Below the pieces are notes generated by a model. It ran no database searches. It had not been told where the DNA came from and saw nothing but the letters and a program-made list of their open reading frames with translations. A stretch of DNA of 64,000 nt from NCBI GenBank assembly GCA_050084515.1, contig CM114271.1, positions 48,050,001 to 48,114,000 on the forward strand, written 5' to 3'. The position numbers and the translations under genes were made by a program. The stretch comes from Blasia pusilla (lineage: Eukaryota > Marchantiophyta > Marchantiopsida > Blasiales). Numbering within the stretch: the stretch's first letter is position 1; each line of letters opens with the position of its first letter. Positions 45,001-59,626 of this stretch are shown piece by piece.

Positions 45001-48000
45001 TGGTTAGAAAGTACTCTTGGTGTGATCTACAACCCTTGTGGGAACAGGACTGCACTTGATGCATGTGTCAGTGTGTTTCACAGTTTGTCAATTGAGAGGA
45101 GGGAGATCAGAATATAAGTTAATACTCTGTCCGAAATTAAGGGTGACACTGTTCCCTCTCTTGATAATGCTTCTGGATTTGGTAGGGGTTGTATGTAATA
45201 TGGTATGAGTCATCAGCATGGAGATAATAGAAAGGGATAAGACAGACACGTAATTGAAGTTGTCCTTTCAAATATGTGCTAGGCCTGCGCCAGTTGAGGC
45301 TTTGTCTCTAGAGAGTTCTCAGTATTTAACAGACGTATTCTGATACCCAAAGGCTGATGGAACTCTCGAAATCTGTCTTTGTGGTGATTTTGTCAACTTT
45401 CCCCTACTAATTCTAGTCCCTGTCATCCCTTTGGCAGTTCCTACCTGTCTTCCTTGTTTTATGGTGTGTTGTCCAGATACTTCGTTGAAACAAACATTAT
45501 AGTTGGGTTGGATTGTGGTAATGTAGAAGAACATAGTGTCTTGTGTGATGATTGAAGACAGGCCCTAAAAGAGGACTTTTGACGACTGGTTGCAGAAGTC
45601 AAAGCCTACCCAGCACAGTGTCCGCGAACTACGAGCCTTGGGTCTAACCCCTCATCTCCTTGCTTGTCGCAGTGCTCAGGTACTTTCACTGCTAAGTTCA
45701 CCTGTTACCATCATAGTCTCGTCCGGTTCTCTTTGGATCAGTCATGCAGCTAACATGCTTCAAATGTTTCCATCTTGCAGCCTTTGGAGCAGTCAACAAA
45801 AGATAAGATATCTCAGTTTTGCCATGTCCCGGTAGGTTTGGTGTCATACTTAGGATGGTTTCAGCGCAATGTGGTTCATAATTAAGGTATTAAGGAATAT
45901 GTAGGGTGGAATGGTTTTTCTCTGGAAACGGTCTCCCTGAGCCGGTATGCTATGCAGACCTCATGAAATCTTCTTCGGCACTTATATCTTCTTGAACTTT
46001 AGAAGCCTAATGGTAAACTCTCATGTGAATAGGCAGCGCATATCTTGAATGTCTATGACGTCTCCAACATATGGCATATCCCACCACTTCTCAGGGTGAG
46101 TGGAAACAAAATTACATCTCTTTGTCCTCAAATTTTCCTTGCAAGCTGTGAGCATCGTGCTTTGTCATTGATGATACTGATTTTTTAATGATTTTCCTAT
46201 TGAGATAGTTGGTAGAAAGGGAGATACCCGTCAGAGCTCACATCCTCCCTTTGATCGTGCCAAACAGGACCAGAATGCTCACTTGGCAATCTTGAAGAAG
46301 TTCAATCTCTTCGATTCAAGGTTTATTACCCTGGTTCTAAATGATGCGTGTTATTTACTTATGAACCTACTCAGTTTTGGGAGATAATGGTAGAGGATTA
46401 TATATACTCAGAGAATGTTGTCTTTTGTGTTCTCAAGTTTATTACAATTGTGGGTGAAATTGACTTTTTGCTGCAATTGAACTTACAATGGATAGTGTGG
46501 TGGTATGTTATGCTGCAGCAAGATTCCTCATCCTCAACTTGATGAGTGGGAAAAAATGGCTGATGGTTGTGATAAGCTTACAATACCAGTAAGTCTTTCT
46601 TATCTGCAACTTCTGTATCATCTTGAACAGGTTGTAATGTCTCCATATAATGATACTACAAGATTAAGTGTGTTTTACCAGCTTAAGTGCTGATGTTGTC
46701 AGTGGTTGGGGTCTACTGTGATAGTGATATCTGGCTGAGTATGTCTCTACATTATTGGGGCATGTGTGATTCTATGTCTGTCTCTGTCATCACTTGTTCT
46801 ATTTCTCAATATGGTTTCCAAATATATGGAATGCATTCATTGTTAAAATCTCCTGATTCCAACATGGCATGAATTGTTACCTGTGGTTGTACAGGTGAAA
46901 ATTGCCATGGTGGGAAAGTACACTGGGCTTTCAGATTCTTATCTCTCAGTCATTAAAGTAAGTGTCTGGCTTACTCCTAAAAAAATTGGGTGCTCCTGAA
47001 TCTCGACATCTCTGATCTGAAGTTCTTTTTACTATACATGATGTTCACGTTTATAAATTGTAGTCATGGTAGTCTACAATCTGTTTCTTTGCTGTCTGTG
47101 AGCTTTTGTTAGTACCAAACCCTGAGATAGTTAAGCAAATTACTCTCTATGGTTCGGATTCATTTATAGAAATGCTGGGAGATAGTGTGAATGGAGTGAA
47201 TCAGCCAAGTGAATCTGCTTCCTTTTTTCATAAGTATTCATATTTCATTTCCTCAGAAGCTTTGCACTTCAGGTATGCAGAATTTGTACACATCTCAAAT
47301 AATGTGAACTACTGCCCAAGATGATTCTGACTTTATCATGGGATAGATGCACTCATTATGAGACAGGTTGTGCTGAATCTTAGTGCTAATCAGAAATTAA
47401 TTACTTCCCCACTAGTTACTCATTAGAATGTGTTTCCATAACTGGCAGAAAGTATGATCTGTGGGTGGATGTTAGCTTGTTGAAGTAATAGAAATTTCAC
47501 TTATAGACCTAAGTATAGTGATAGGTGTTCCTCACTACTACCAAGGCGTCCAGATTCCATTATTGGATGGTGTCATTGGTTGAAGATCCATTCTACTTCC
47601 GGGAAGATTTTGAAATTCATGTAGGAGATATTGAACTGTGGAGTGTCACTAAGTCAGTCAGTCATAAATCTGATTCCATAAAGTTGGAATATATAGAGTA
47701 TGGTCACAGTGTTCTAGGCACCTTTGAAGGTTCCTCCTGAAATTGTGTCAGTTCAAGGCCTATGATGATCTGTAATTGGAATCAGATGATGTTCTGGACA
47801 GAGCACATGTTGTCCCAAAATTTGTCACTACCACTGAGGCACTTGAAATAGCTATCTCTGATAGTTCTGGAGCAATAGCTGTTTGAGTAACTAATGGTTT
47901 CTTTCTTATTCTGTAGTTTTTTTTCAGTTTTAACTCTCCATGCATTCCAGGTCTTTGCTGGCTTGGATCGCCTAGTTTTATATCGCTGTATTGTGCCTAA

Positions 48001-51000
48001 GCTGATGTAGTTCAATGCAGGCTCTTTTACACGCAGCCAATGCCTGTTCAAGGAAGCTTACTTTGCAGTGGGTAGCAGCGACAGATCTAGAGGAAAGTGC
48101 AAAATTAGAAGTAAGTGGTAGCATTCATGTGTGTTGCATAGTGCTGGAAACTGACGACTTAGCCAGTGTTGGAACTGATTGTTATGGATGCCGGGATGGA
48201 TTCCAGATTTTCTTCAGATTAGGAGTGATCGTGTGTTGATTCTTGATATTTTTGATACTGCCTCTCAACTGATGGAAGTTTCTAGGGTGTACGTAGATAG
48301 TTACTGGTGGTATTTTGGACACTGCTGCATTGTTTTACAGAACCCTGAAGTACATTCAGCAGCATGGCAGGCCCTCAAGGTGAGGAAAGTTAATCCTATT
48401 TATTCTTTACCTTGAAGCTTAGTGTCTTCATACTTTTCATCAGATTTTAAACCAGGTGTGGCAGTGTAAGCACTAATGACTTGGACCTAAATAGATTTGC
48501 TACCTGCTAATTTATGTGTGCTTGGTAGAGTGCTGATGGAGTTCTAGTTCCGGGAGGTTTTGGCGACCGAGGTATTCAAGGGAAGATCCTAGCTGCCAAG
48601 TATGCACGTGAAAATCAGGTTCCTTATCTTGGGATTTGCCTTGGGCTTCAGATAGCTGTTATCGAGTTTGCTCGCTCGGTGAGTCTAGTCAGGAACCCTT
48701 TGTCATTCAAAATTTGAAGTAATGCTCTAATGTGATTTCGCACTCTGTGATTTTAGCAACAACTTATCCCTGCGTTTCATTAATTACAATTTGTATTCGT
48801 GTAGGTTCTGGGGTTGAAGGAAGCAAACAGCACTGAGTTCGATTCAGCTACACCTCAGCCCTGTGTTGTTTTCATGCCTGAGGTAGAAATCACTTTTCTA
48901 GTGTAGGCTCATCTTACTTCAATTGGGTGCTTACAGCTTCTCATTTCTTACAGATCTATGTCTTGCCTATGCCTGAGCTTCTGGGAAGCATGAAGGTCTG
49001 TGGCTGTGCATGGAAATTCTAGGGCCGATCTGTTCATCGTTTGGGGATGAAATTGCTCTGTTAACTGAGTAATGAGCGTCTAGTGTCTTTGGAGTATTCA
49101 ATTTTTGATTAAATGACCACTTTTGGGAAAGGCAAAGCACTACAACCCCATTAGATAAAAATCTCCAGGGCCTCCCTGAGTCTCAAACCCTTGATCAACC
49201 CCCATATTGGCAATAGCAAAGTATTGTCTTGGTTGCACTAGAACGTTCAGAATTCCTACTGTTTCTCTGGTTGTGTTGGAACAGTTACATTTTGGTTATG
49301 CCGAGTGAATTGTGTTTGGGGTATGCAGCCTCATCCAATCAAAAGCCACATGAGGACTCTGGTACCTTCATGGATCTTGTGTTTTGGCTCAAGGAATGGA
49401 CATGGAGAGAGCCAACCATTTGTGTTGAATGTGATGAACTCCTAAGAACATTTTGTGTCTCTCTCACCTTGAAAACTTTTGGAAAGCAATGAGAGGACAT
49501 GCAGTACTGTTGGAATAAAATTGTAATTGGAGTCCCACTGTACAGTGTATGTTGCTCTTTCAAGAATGGCTTGTAGAAAGAAGCCTAGGAATTCTCAGGT
49601 CCTAGTCATGGGGTTGTTAGGTTTCAATCCTTTATAGATGGGGGTGCCTCTTTTCAGTCCACCCTTGTTATAGTTTTAGGAATATAACGTGTGAGGGGCT
49701 AATGCTATGAATGTTAAGATCCATATCTAAAATTTATTTGTCTTACCACTCGATGCTTTCAGGTTTCCAAAACTCACATGGGTGCAACAATGAGGCTTGG
49801 ATCTCGGAGGACTTTCTTCCAAACCCCAAATTGTCTTACTGCTAAACTGTGTGTGATCTTGAATCCTTAGCAGATTTAAGTATCTTTTTGATATGGATGT
49901 TTTAGTTTGACGCATCTGTCTATCTTGTTGATCTCACATTGCAAGAATATAGATTGTGAGGTAAAGTCGTAAAGTGGCGAGTGCCTTAAAGAATTGGTCA
50001 GTATGTATTCGTACTGATTTACCTATAAATTAGTAGCAGTCTAAATCTCATTTTCATATGAATGTGCCCTTTTCTGACGAGTTAAATGGAGTAGTCAATG
50101 GTATGAGAGGTAGGTGTCATTTTGGTCCACAGCATCCTGTATTGTTTATGATAGGGATCTCAGTTAATTGATAGAACGGGTTGATATGTGGCAGCTATCA
50201 GACCCAGAATTTCATTGATGAACGACACAGGCATCGATATGAGGTAGATACTCAATAAAATCTTACAGAGTCTCTTCCATATAAAGGGTATGAAATCCTT
50301 AGTAGTATTTGGTATGACTTTTTTTGGGGACAAAGCACAGATGGTAATGTAATCATTTTGCTTCATGGTTATGCAGGTCAATCCTGAGATGGTGGAGAAG
50401 CTTGAAGCAGCAGGCCTTCACTTTGTAGGAAAAGATGCAACGGGCAAGCGGATGCAGGTACGCTGACAGGTCTCCTGTAATGGATACTATTGTATAAACT
50501 TCAATGTGGATGTTACATTTCCTTGTGATTGTTGAGGTATTGGCTTATGGAAGGGCATAGCTTGTTCTGTCCCACTCTGGTTCTGAAGTGAATAAGCTTG
50601 CAACAAATTAGTCTTTTGATCGGAAATTTTCCCCCTCTTTCTGGTATTTGAATACAGAAGGAGCTGGTGTATTTCACGATTCTAACTAGTTGGATTATTT
50701 TTTCCAGATCCTGGAGCTGCCTGGTCATCCTTACTATGTGGGTGTGCAATATCATCCTGAGTTCAAGTCTCGGCCTGTAAAGCCTTCGGCTGTCTTTCTA
50801 GGTGAGTTCCTAGTGAGGCATTCTTGGCTAGATACAATACAGTGTACAATTTTCAGTAAGTAGGAAAATTATGTGGGAAGTTGTCAACTAGAAGTTGGAT
50901 TATGAAATTTCTCAAAAGGAACATCCATCATCACGTCCAGTTGTGTGCAATCATGTCTTTTTGTCTTTTGGTCCTTGTGGAGGAGGGTTGTGTGGAGGGT

Positions 51001-51488
51001 GTAATGAAGAAGCAATCCAATGTTGGTGCAATGTCATATAACACTTAATTATGCCGAGACAGAAGTGAAGAGACTTATGATAGGGGTTGTCAGTTGTATA
51101 GAGATTGCATGTAAAGGATTGGCAGGAAGACAGGTTGTGCATGCATTTTATATTTGAATAGCTAAGAAGAATCCTAAACCTTAAGTTGGCTGTAAACATG
51201 CTTTATCGACTTCCTCATTGCAAGGTTTAGAAAAGCCAACAATATTTAGGGGTTTGACCTGGTGGAAATTGTGCAGGGCTTGTGATGGCGGCATCAGGCC
51301 AAATTGAAAAGTACTTGAAGGGTGATGGCGGATCTCTCTGGACACCTTATGAACTTTCAACTCAAAAGTCACTCCCAAAGGAAAGCTATCAGAATGGACA
51401 TGCGAATGGGGTAGTTGAATCTGTGAAGGCCAATGGCAACACCAAAGTCGGTCATACTGTAAGCCACTCCAATGGCTTCCTGAGATGA
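42021..51488 (+). CDS. CTP synthase, 22 coding exons
   Basis: Makes CTP from UTP, ATP and glutamine in the cytosol. Exons: 42021-42138, 42354-42433, 42702-42788, 42990-43040, 43430-43547, 44540-44596, 44850-44914, 45596-45679, 45781-45831, 46033-46095, 46268-46320, 46519-46588, 46895-46957, 48021-48110, 48341-48379, 48529-48678, 48805-48882, 49763-49848, 50195-50243, 50377-50457, 50708-50801, 51277-51488. They sum to 1,839 nt (612 residues), all introns GT-AG, phases consistent, no stop. The start [17 protein letters not shown] is the family N-terminus with its P-loop. Others: [80 protein letters not shown]. The glutaminase domain has PGGFGDRG, nucleophile Cys400 in GICLGLQ (usually GICLGMQ), [25 protein letters not shown] and His527/Glu529 in YHPEFKSRP. 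The Asn/Gly-rich tail is variable in plants. Splice sites are inferred by eye. Confidence 0.96.
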
Positions 51489-52380
51489 CCTGGGGAACAA
51501 CGGAATGATTTTGGTTATAGATACTGCCTACAGCTATGTTGCTACTCGAATAAGTGTGTCCTGACCGAGCTCAACATTTATTTTGCACGAAGAGTGTAGG
51601 TAGTGTAGTACCCTCAACTCTGTGGGCAGCCAAAGGCAATCAATGAGCTTCAGAGGCGCCCTGGCATGTAGAAATAATTCCCCTGTACGTCAGCTGTTCA
51701 TAATAGTTTCGCCCAGTGCGTAGCTTGTAAGGGTTGCTCATGGAGTTGAGACTTGCGAGATCCCCATAACATAGAGCTTAGTCCATTATGCTGTTTAACA
51801 GGTCGCTTCTGGTAGAGAGGTTGGATCCTAAAAAAAATGGACTGTAAGTAAAGTTTGTCCCACGGTTACGTTGCTGAGAGCGTGGAGGAGACAGAAATGC
51901 AGAAGAACTTACCCTGCACATGGGTTTTGCAGAGATATCAGATACTTCCATATCGTCCATTTCTGATGGATGTGTCTCACTTAGGGTCTTCAAAACTGGG
52001 GTCTGGATTTGGACCTTTGGTTCACAGTATCAGGGTGGGGAAATTTGCGTCCAACCCTTTATTCTTGAGATACAGTGTCTTTTCAGTAGTGTCACTTTAC
52101 CTGTACTCACGCACAGTTTCTTGTGCTTCTTTGTGGAGTGCTGGCAGAATTTAGTGCAGTGCTGTTGAGCTTGTTGCCTTAGCAACTTCAGTGGCACTTC
52201 TAGTCTACTCTGTGTCTATCGTACCATGAGGTCGTTTGAAGTCAGGGTGGGAAGAGATGGACAATGGGTCGTTTGAAATCAAGAGAGGAAGAGGTGGACA
52301 ATGTGAGCCATATTATGTCTTTTCTTTCTTCTTTCCGTTGTACACCAATTCCTACATGCAATGAAAACAATTTTGTCTTT
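51489..52380 (+). other. Probable 3' UTR and downstream flank of CTP synthase
   Basis: No coding potential on the plus strand related to known families. T-rich stretches and an AATGAAAACAATTTTGT phrase near 52,359 could mark the 3' end of the transcript, but no canonical AATAAA was found close by. The exact polyadenylation site is unknown. Confidence 0.4.
52230..52303. repeat. Two-copy ~38-bp direct repeat
   Basis: GTCGTTTGAA(G/A)TCA, then GG(T/A)GG(G)AAGAG and TGGACAATG occur twice in a row downstream of the CTP synthase stop codon. Confidence 0.8.
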
Positions 52381-53094
52381 CAACATCTGGTGTCTTCAAC
52401 TTTGCCCATCTGAATTAGATTTATCTAGGAAGATGTCTGGTCTTATTGTACTTTTCCAGTCAGTTGGGAAGGCTCAAGGCTGATTTAGTGAATAAGTGAT
52501 TTAATTATCTTCACTTTATAATTTCCCCTTCCTTTCCTTAAGATTATTTTTTGAACAAAAGTGGTGTAACTCTTCTTCTTTTCTTAGCCATGGTAGTCAG
52601 GGTGTGTTGATCGCAAGAATGTATAAAGCCCTAAAGGATGAGAGCCACAATTCCCTCCTAAGTTGTTCTAGTTTCCATAAATGTAGTGTCTACTTTTACT
52701 ACATTGAGCATCTCTATGTGACCTATATACTTAAGACAACAGAAGACTCTTATGGTGTTTCCTTCCATGGAGAACATTGAAATGTTCCTAGGAAGAGAAA
52801 AGACAATTTGATCTACTCAATTATTGCAAGAACTTGATATTTACGCCCGCCTGTTCATTATCGAGAGAACTTTCCAGGCGGTCAGATACTTTGCTATTCT
52901 GGGCAATTTTTTACATTCAATAAAGAAAACCTACTCATCTGAAATTTGACTAAAATTTTCAGCTTTGGACACAAAATCACGTTCTCACCTTGTTACTTTG
53001 ACAAAGAATGTTGTTTCATGTCAAGCACATATCTGAATGTGAGGAATGGGAAGAGAAGAGCCTAAAAAATTAACAAGGAAAAGAGCATTATTAG
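52381..53094. other. Intergenic, no feature seen
   Basis: AT-rich sequence with no supported gene or repeat. Confidence 0.35.
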
Positions 53095-53480
53095 GTACTC
53101 TCTTGGGGAGGACGACTGGGACCATCCTCCCAAATATCCCGAAGGTGTTGGAGGAATATGATCAGATTTTTCATGGCATGAATCTCCATTGGGACCTCCC
53201 CAAACTCAGCCAGTAGAATGTCACGGGAGTGGTTCTCCTAATGCCCCAGACTCTGTCACTTGAAGGGTTTTTGGGTGACTTGTAGACATTGGTGCCATGT
53301 CGTGGGGCCCCACACCTCATATGCATAGAGTGTGGCTGGGATCACGATAGCTTTGAAGAGATAGAATTTTTCTGGACTATGCCAGAGTTCCATTCTTCTG
53401 CAATTGGATTGCAGCATGTGTAAACCCCTCAATTTTCACTAGCTCGTGCTCAAGGAAAGGCTGGGGTGAATCCTCTTTCC
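53095..53480 (-). pseudogene. LINE reverse transcriptase C-terminal fragment (second subfamily)
   Basis: The minus strand reads HSPEKFYLFKAIVIPATLYA, then YEVWGPTTWHQCLQVTQK, two stops, and ILLAEFGEVPMEIHAMKNLI followed by IFLQHLRDIWEDG. 'K..LFKA.V.P..LY..EVWGP' and 'ILL.E.G..PME' are the connection region of LINE RTs. The wording differs from the VWDASTKQ type next door, so this is another subfamily. Stops show it is dead. Confidence 0.65.
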
Positions 53481-53884
53481 TCATGGGCCTCTGAAAAGCT
53501 AGTAGAAGGAGAGTCTTGTCTCAAATTTGCATGTCGCAAGGTTTATTTAAACTTCCAAGTGCATGTGGAGTGTGTGTATGTATGACATCCATGTTGTCGT
53601 GACCCTTATACCAAATGCACACCAACTCAGAACATTAGAACGCCAGTGGGATAGAGTAATTCGAGTAAGACATGAGTTGTAGACGTCAAACACAAGCCTT
53701 GATAGGCGTCTCAAATCATGGGGGTTATGACATAGCAGAGCCAGCCAAACATCAAGCGGGATTGGAGAAGAGTTTAAATTCCACAAGAGTTGGGCACCAA
53801 GGGGATTGCAACTTGGCTTGGAACTTTGTATTTCGAGAAGTGTCCCTTGATCCACTACTGTAGGTTAAGAGCAAAGGATATCAC
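53481..53884. other. Unassigned sequence between two LINE fragments
   Basis: A 102-codon minus-strand frame (53,855-53,547) is open but not recognised. It may be part of one of the LINEs. Confidence 0.3.
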
Positions 53885-54118
53885 ATGTGTGCACAAATCA
53901 CCAAGAAGAGAGCTTGGGGAGAAGGAACGGGTATACCCAAGGTGAGCAAAATGTAATGCTCATTCTCTCTTTGTTGAACCTTTTCACATGAGGCGGGATC
54001 TGTGCCTTGGTTGGATGATGCTTGAGATTGGGATGGGTGTAGAAAGAGGAAAAAGTGAAGAAGGTATAGTGTCGTAGAGTGTGAGTGTTGACCAAACAAC
54101 CTTCAAGCCTATCCCTTT
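53885..54118. repeat. Partial copy of dispersed repeat inside a LINE
   Basis: CATTCTCTCTTTGTTGAACC at 53,961 and AGAGCTTGGGGAGAAGG near 53,910 match 61,228-61,251 and 61,178-61,200 of the 60.9-kb repeat. It begins where the LINE protein frame (KQRDRLE) loses similarity. Confidence 0.6.
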
Positions 54119-55345
54119 GTTTGGTGCTGGCATCCCACACTCCTGTGCCTTATCTGAGTGAGGGACGAATGCTATGCACAATGACAAAACGCTTCACTTT
54201 TGGTGTGATGTTCTGGCAGTGTAGGGATTTAAATAGACCGTTCACCTTCTTGTGGCTTTTCTCATTAGTCTTCTTAATGCAAGCATTTCACATGCAATCT
54301 TATGAGAATTCTATGCCTAGATAGGTATATGTGGGCTCACATGGGATCTCTTGTTTGTCGGAATACTTGAATCTTTAGTCAAAGAATCTTTGTCAGCTAG
54401 GCACCACAAGGGCCTGATGTGCCATACTACTACCTCATCATGATCAATAAGTAGCTCATGATCTATGACTTTTTCTGCCCTAAAATCTCGCTACTTAGCC
54501 ACTTTCTAGGACTTGATCTTTTGAGTTGGAGCGAGACACTTCCATTAGATCCCTCTCTTTTAATCGAGGGTCAAAAATTGCTGGTCTTAGTCTTCCTCCT
54601 TGCCATTGAAGATAATACTTAAGTACATTTTCTTCCATGCCCCACATCTCACACCAAATTTTGGTTAGGGAGATCATCTTGTGGATTTTCTCTCCGGTTT
54701 CCTCTAGGCCACCAAAGTCATCAATAAACAAGAGGGAAACAACAGAGGTGTTTCCCACCTAGATGCCTAGTCCACTATCCCACCTTCACCACCACACACC
54801 GTAAAACGTTACGGCGAGGGCTTTGACTAGCCTCTACTTAGAAACTCCCGTGAAGGCATGCGGTCGTTCACCGTCAACCTCACTGCCGCTGAAATCCGTT
54901 GGCGAACGTTGACAAGGACGACGCGAAAGTCGTCGACTGTCCACGTGTGCCCGCATACCGCGGGAAAAATCCGCCTGTTGGTGCATGGGCCAAATCCATC
55001 CCGAGTTGAGTGGTATCTCCATTTCCTCCAATAGGAAATTGACGAAAACGTTGAAGAGGTTGGGGGAGACCGGGCATCCTTGGGCCACTCCCTTATGATA
55101 TCAAATGTCCCACTCTGGTGGCCATTCACTAGAACTCTATTAATTGTGTTATGGTACATCTTCTCCACCACCTTCCATATCTTTCCTCTAAACCCGGCCT
55201 TCCCCAAGCTATAAGATAGCCTATCACGCCATACAATGTTATAGGCCTTCTTGAGGTCCAAGAAGAAGCAATAGGTGGATTAATTGTCTTTTTTCATACC
55301 TTGGATAATCTTACTAAAGGTGAAGACCTCAAAGTACTCCAAACC
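54119..55345 (-). pseudogene. LINE reverse transcriptase core, degenerate
   Basis: Read leftward: FSKIIQGMKKDN, a stop, then motif A FFLDLKKAYNIVWRDRLSY (normal D of AYD is N) at 55.27-55.2 kb. After a frameshift comes motif B as AQGCPVSPNLFNVFVNFLLE, then EEMEIPLNSGWIW. A GC-rich stretch at about 54,775-55,000 with no LINE similarity may be a small insertion. Motif C follows at about 54.72 kb (VVSLLFIDDFGGLEETGE; the two catalytic Asp remain), then KIWCEMWGMEEN. At 54.35-54.12 kb are YLGIEFS, NEKSHKKVNGLFKSLHC, VKRFVIVHSIRPSL and GVWDASTKQRDRLE. It is continuous in protein order with 58,060-58,337. Confidence 0.82.
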
Positions 55346-58059
<2,714 letters not shown>

Positions 58060-58337
58060 AGGATTGACCTATAATCCATGCATCCTCGGGCTTGCTAGAA
58101 ACCAAGGTGGCCTTCCTTGATGGAAAAATTCTCCTCTAGGTACATAAGGATCCTATTGTGTAGTATACGGCACAAGAGCTTCCGGACTACACTAAAAAAT
58201 TTAATACTCTTACAATTTCCAAGGTCTTCTCGTTCACCCTTCTTGAAGAAGTTTACGATGAATCCCACTCGCCACCTTTGGGGAATGACTTTTTCCCGCC
58301 AAACCAAGTTGAAGAGACTCACTAGAAAACGAGCCAT
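58060..58337 (-). pseudogene. LINE reverse transcriptase N-terminal (fingers) fragment
   Basis: Minus strand reads MARFLVSLFNLVWREKVIPQ, RWRVGFIVNFFKKGEREDLG, NCKSIKFFSVVRKLLCRIL and HNRILMYLEENFSIKEGHLG, then a stop and RGCMDY. 'W..G.I...FKKG.R.D..N...I....V..K....IL..R' is the RT finger region of LINEs. It is the upstream part of the RT core at 54.1-55.3 kb and directly abuts palindrome block copy 2 at its 5' side. Confidence 0.82.
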
Positions 58338-58884
58338 TGGGGGGTTGTTATTCTGGCTGGAGATAAGAAGAGCGGAGAGTCTCTCTTCTAAAAAAAGAAC
58401 AAAATCCTTAACCTCTCTTCAAAAAATTCTTTTTAAAAAAAATATTCTCCTCTATTTGAAATACAAGAAATTTTTAGGAGAGAGTTATAAGTGGACCACG
58501 TTGGGGCAAAAACTATCCTCATTTTCTCAAACGAGGATGTGAAGATGGAAATGTGAAGACCCAACCCGACATACTTAAATCACTCACTATGTAAGCGAGT
58601 GCTTGCGGGTATATTATCATCGCAAAACCATCACGAGGGGATTTTATCACTACAAAAATATTGTCACAACAATCACATGTGCTCAAAATACACTCAGACT
58701 ATGCGGTCAAAAGAAGGTATTGAATCCTTGTGTTTGACAATACAAGTGATTATAGTGCAGCTAAGGAGTAAAGGATATCAGACTTCTCAATAAAAGAAAA
58801 GACTATGGGCTCATAGCTAGAACCATGCATGTTGCAAGAAATTAATAATAAAGATGGACTTGGAAGAGAGGGTACACAATGTTG

Positions 58885-59300
58885 ACTATATTCATGATAT
58901 TGTAATTGTAGATGAATTGGAGAATCGTGGAAGGGTTATGAATAAATCTTTGGATCTAGACATAGACATCTTGAAAGGGCTCAAGACATGTTGCATGAGT
59001 GCAATCCATATGTGAAGACCTTACGTCATATGGCATGTGAAGCAAGTGATCTTAATATGCAGATCATTCTGAAGGCAAGTAAGAGAGGTCTCGATGCAAA
59101 GCATTATAACTTACCAACTACTTCCGAGGTTGTAGCTATATTACAAGGTGATGGAAGTGAACATGTTGACCATCTTGATATGATTGTACGACTTCATGGA
59201 GGAGGAGTGAGGTGCATATCTGACCTCAATGAAGCATATATTCCATTATATAGTAAAGAACTATTTTGGGTTTGTGGAGTCTCATGGGGGCAGACGAGGC
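58885..59300 (+). pseudogene. Helitron helicase-like N-terminal fragment
   Basis: Plus-strand frames read YIHDIVIVDELENRGRVMNK, then after a frameshift LERAQDMLHECNPYVKTLRH, DLNMQIILKASKRGLDAKHY, NLPTTSEVVAILQGDGSEH, MIVRLHGGGVRCISDLNEAY and IPLYSKELF. 'LHE.NPY...FR.M', 'D.R.YNLPT..EVA..I.GD' and 'GGGLQRI.E.HP.YDPL..PLLFP' are the conserved sequence just upstream of the Rep domain in plant Helitron proteins. Rep itself and the PIF1 domain are absent here. A PIF1 remnant is at 32.1-33.2 kb, on the other strand. Confidence 0.83.
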
Positions 59301-59626
59301 ATTGTAATGGTCAGTTTATCATTGATCTTAGAAGGTTTTCCTCAAAATTTTGAATGCAAACAAGTTCCAAGAAAGAAGTAGCAAAGAGATCGTGTGGATG
59401 TGAAGTTGGTAGAAAGTGGAGGATTTCCATATTTCCAACAATTACTCAGAAGACTTGGAGGCAACGAATGACTAACAAGACTTGGCTTAGGAATGGCTAC
59501 ATGGAGTCTTAAGAAGGTTGATGGGCGTTTGGGTACGGTGGTTAAACACAAATGTCAGAAGTGAAGCAAGCCAACAAGAATGCCTCAAGGAAGGAGTAAG
59601 AGGAAAAGAGAAGAAATCAATCACCC

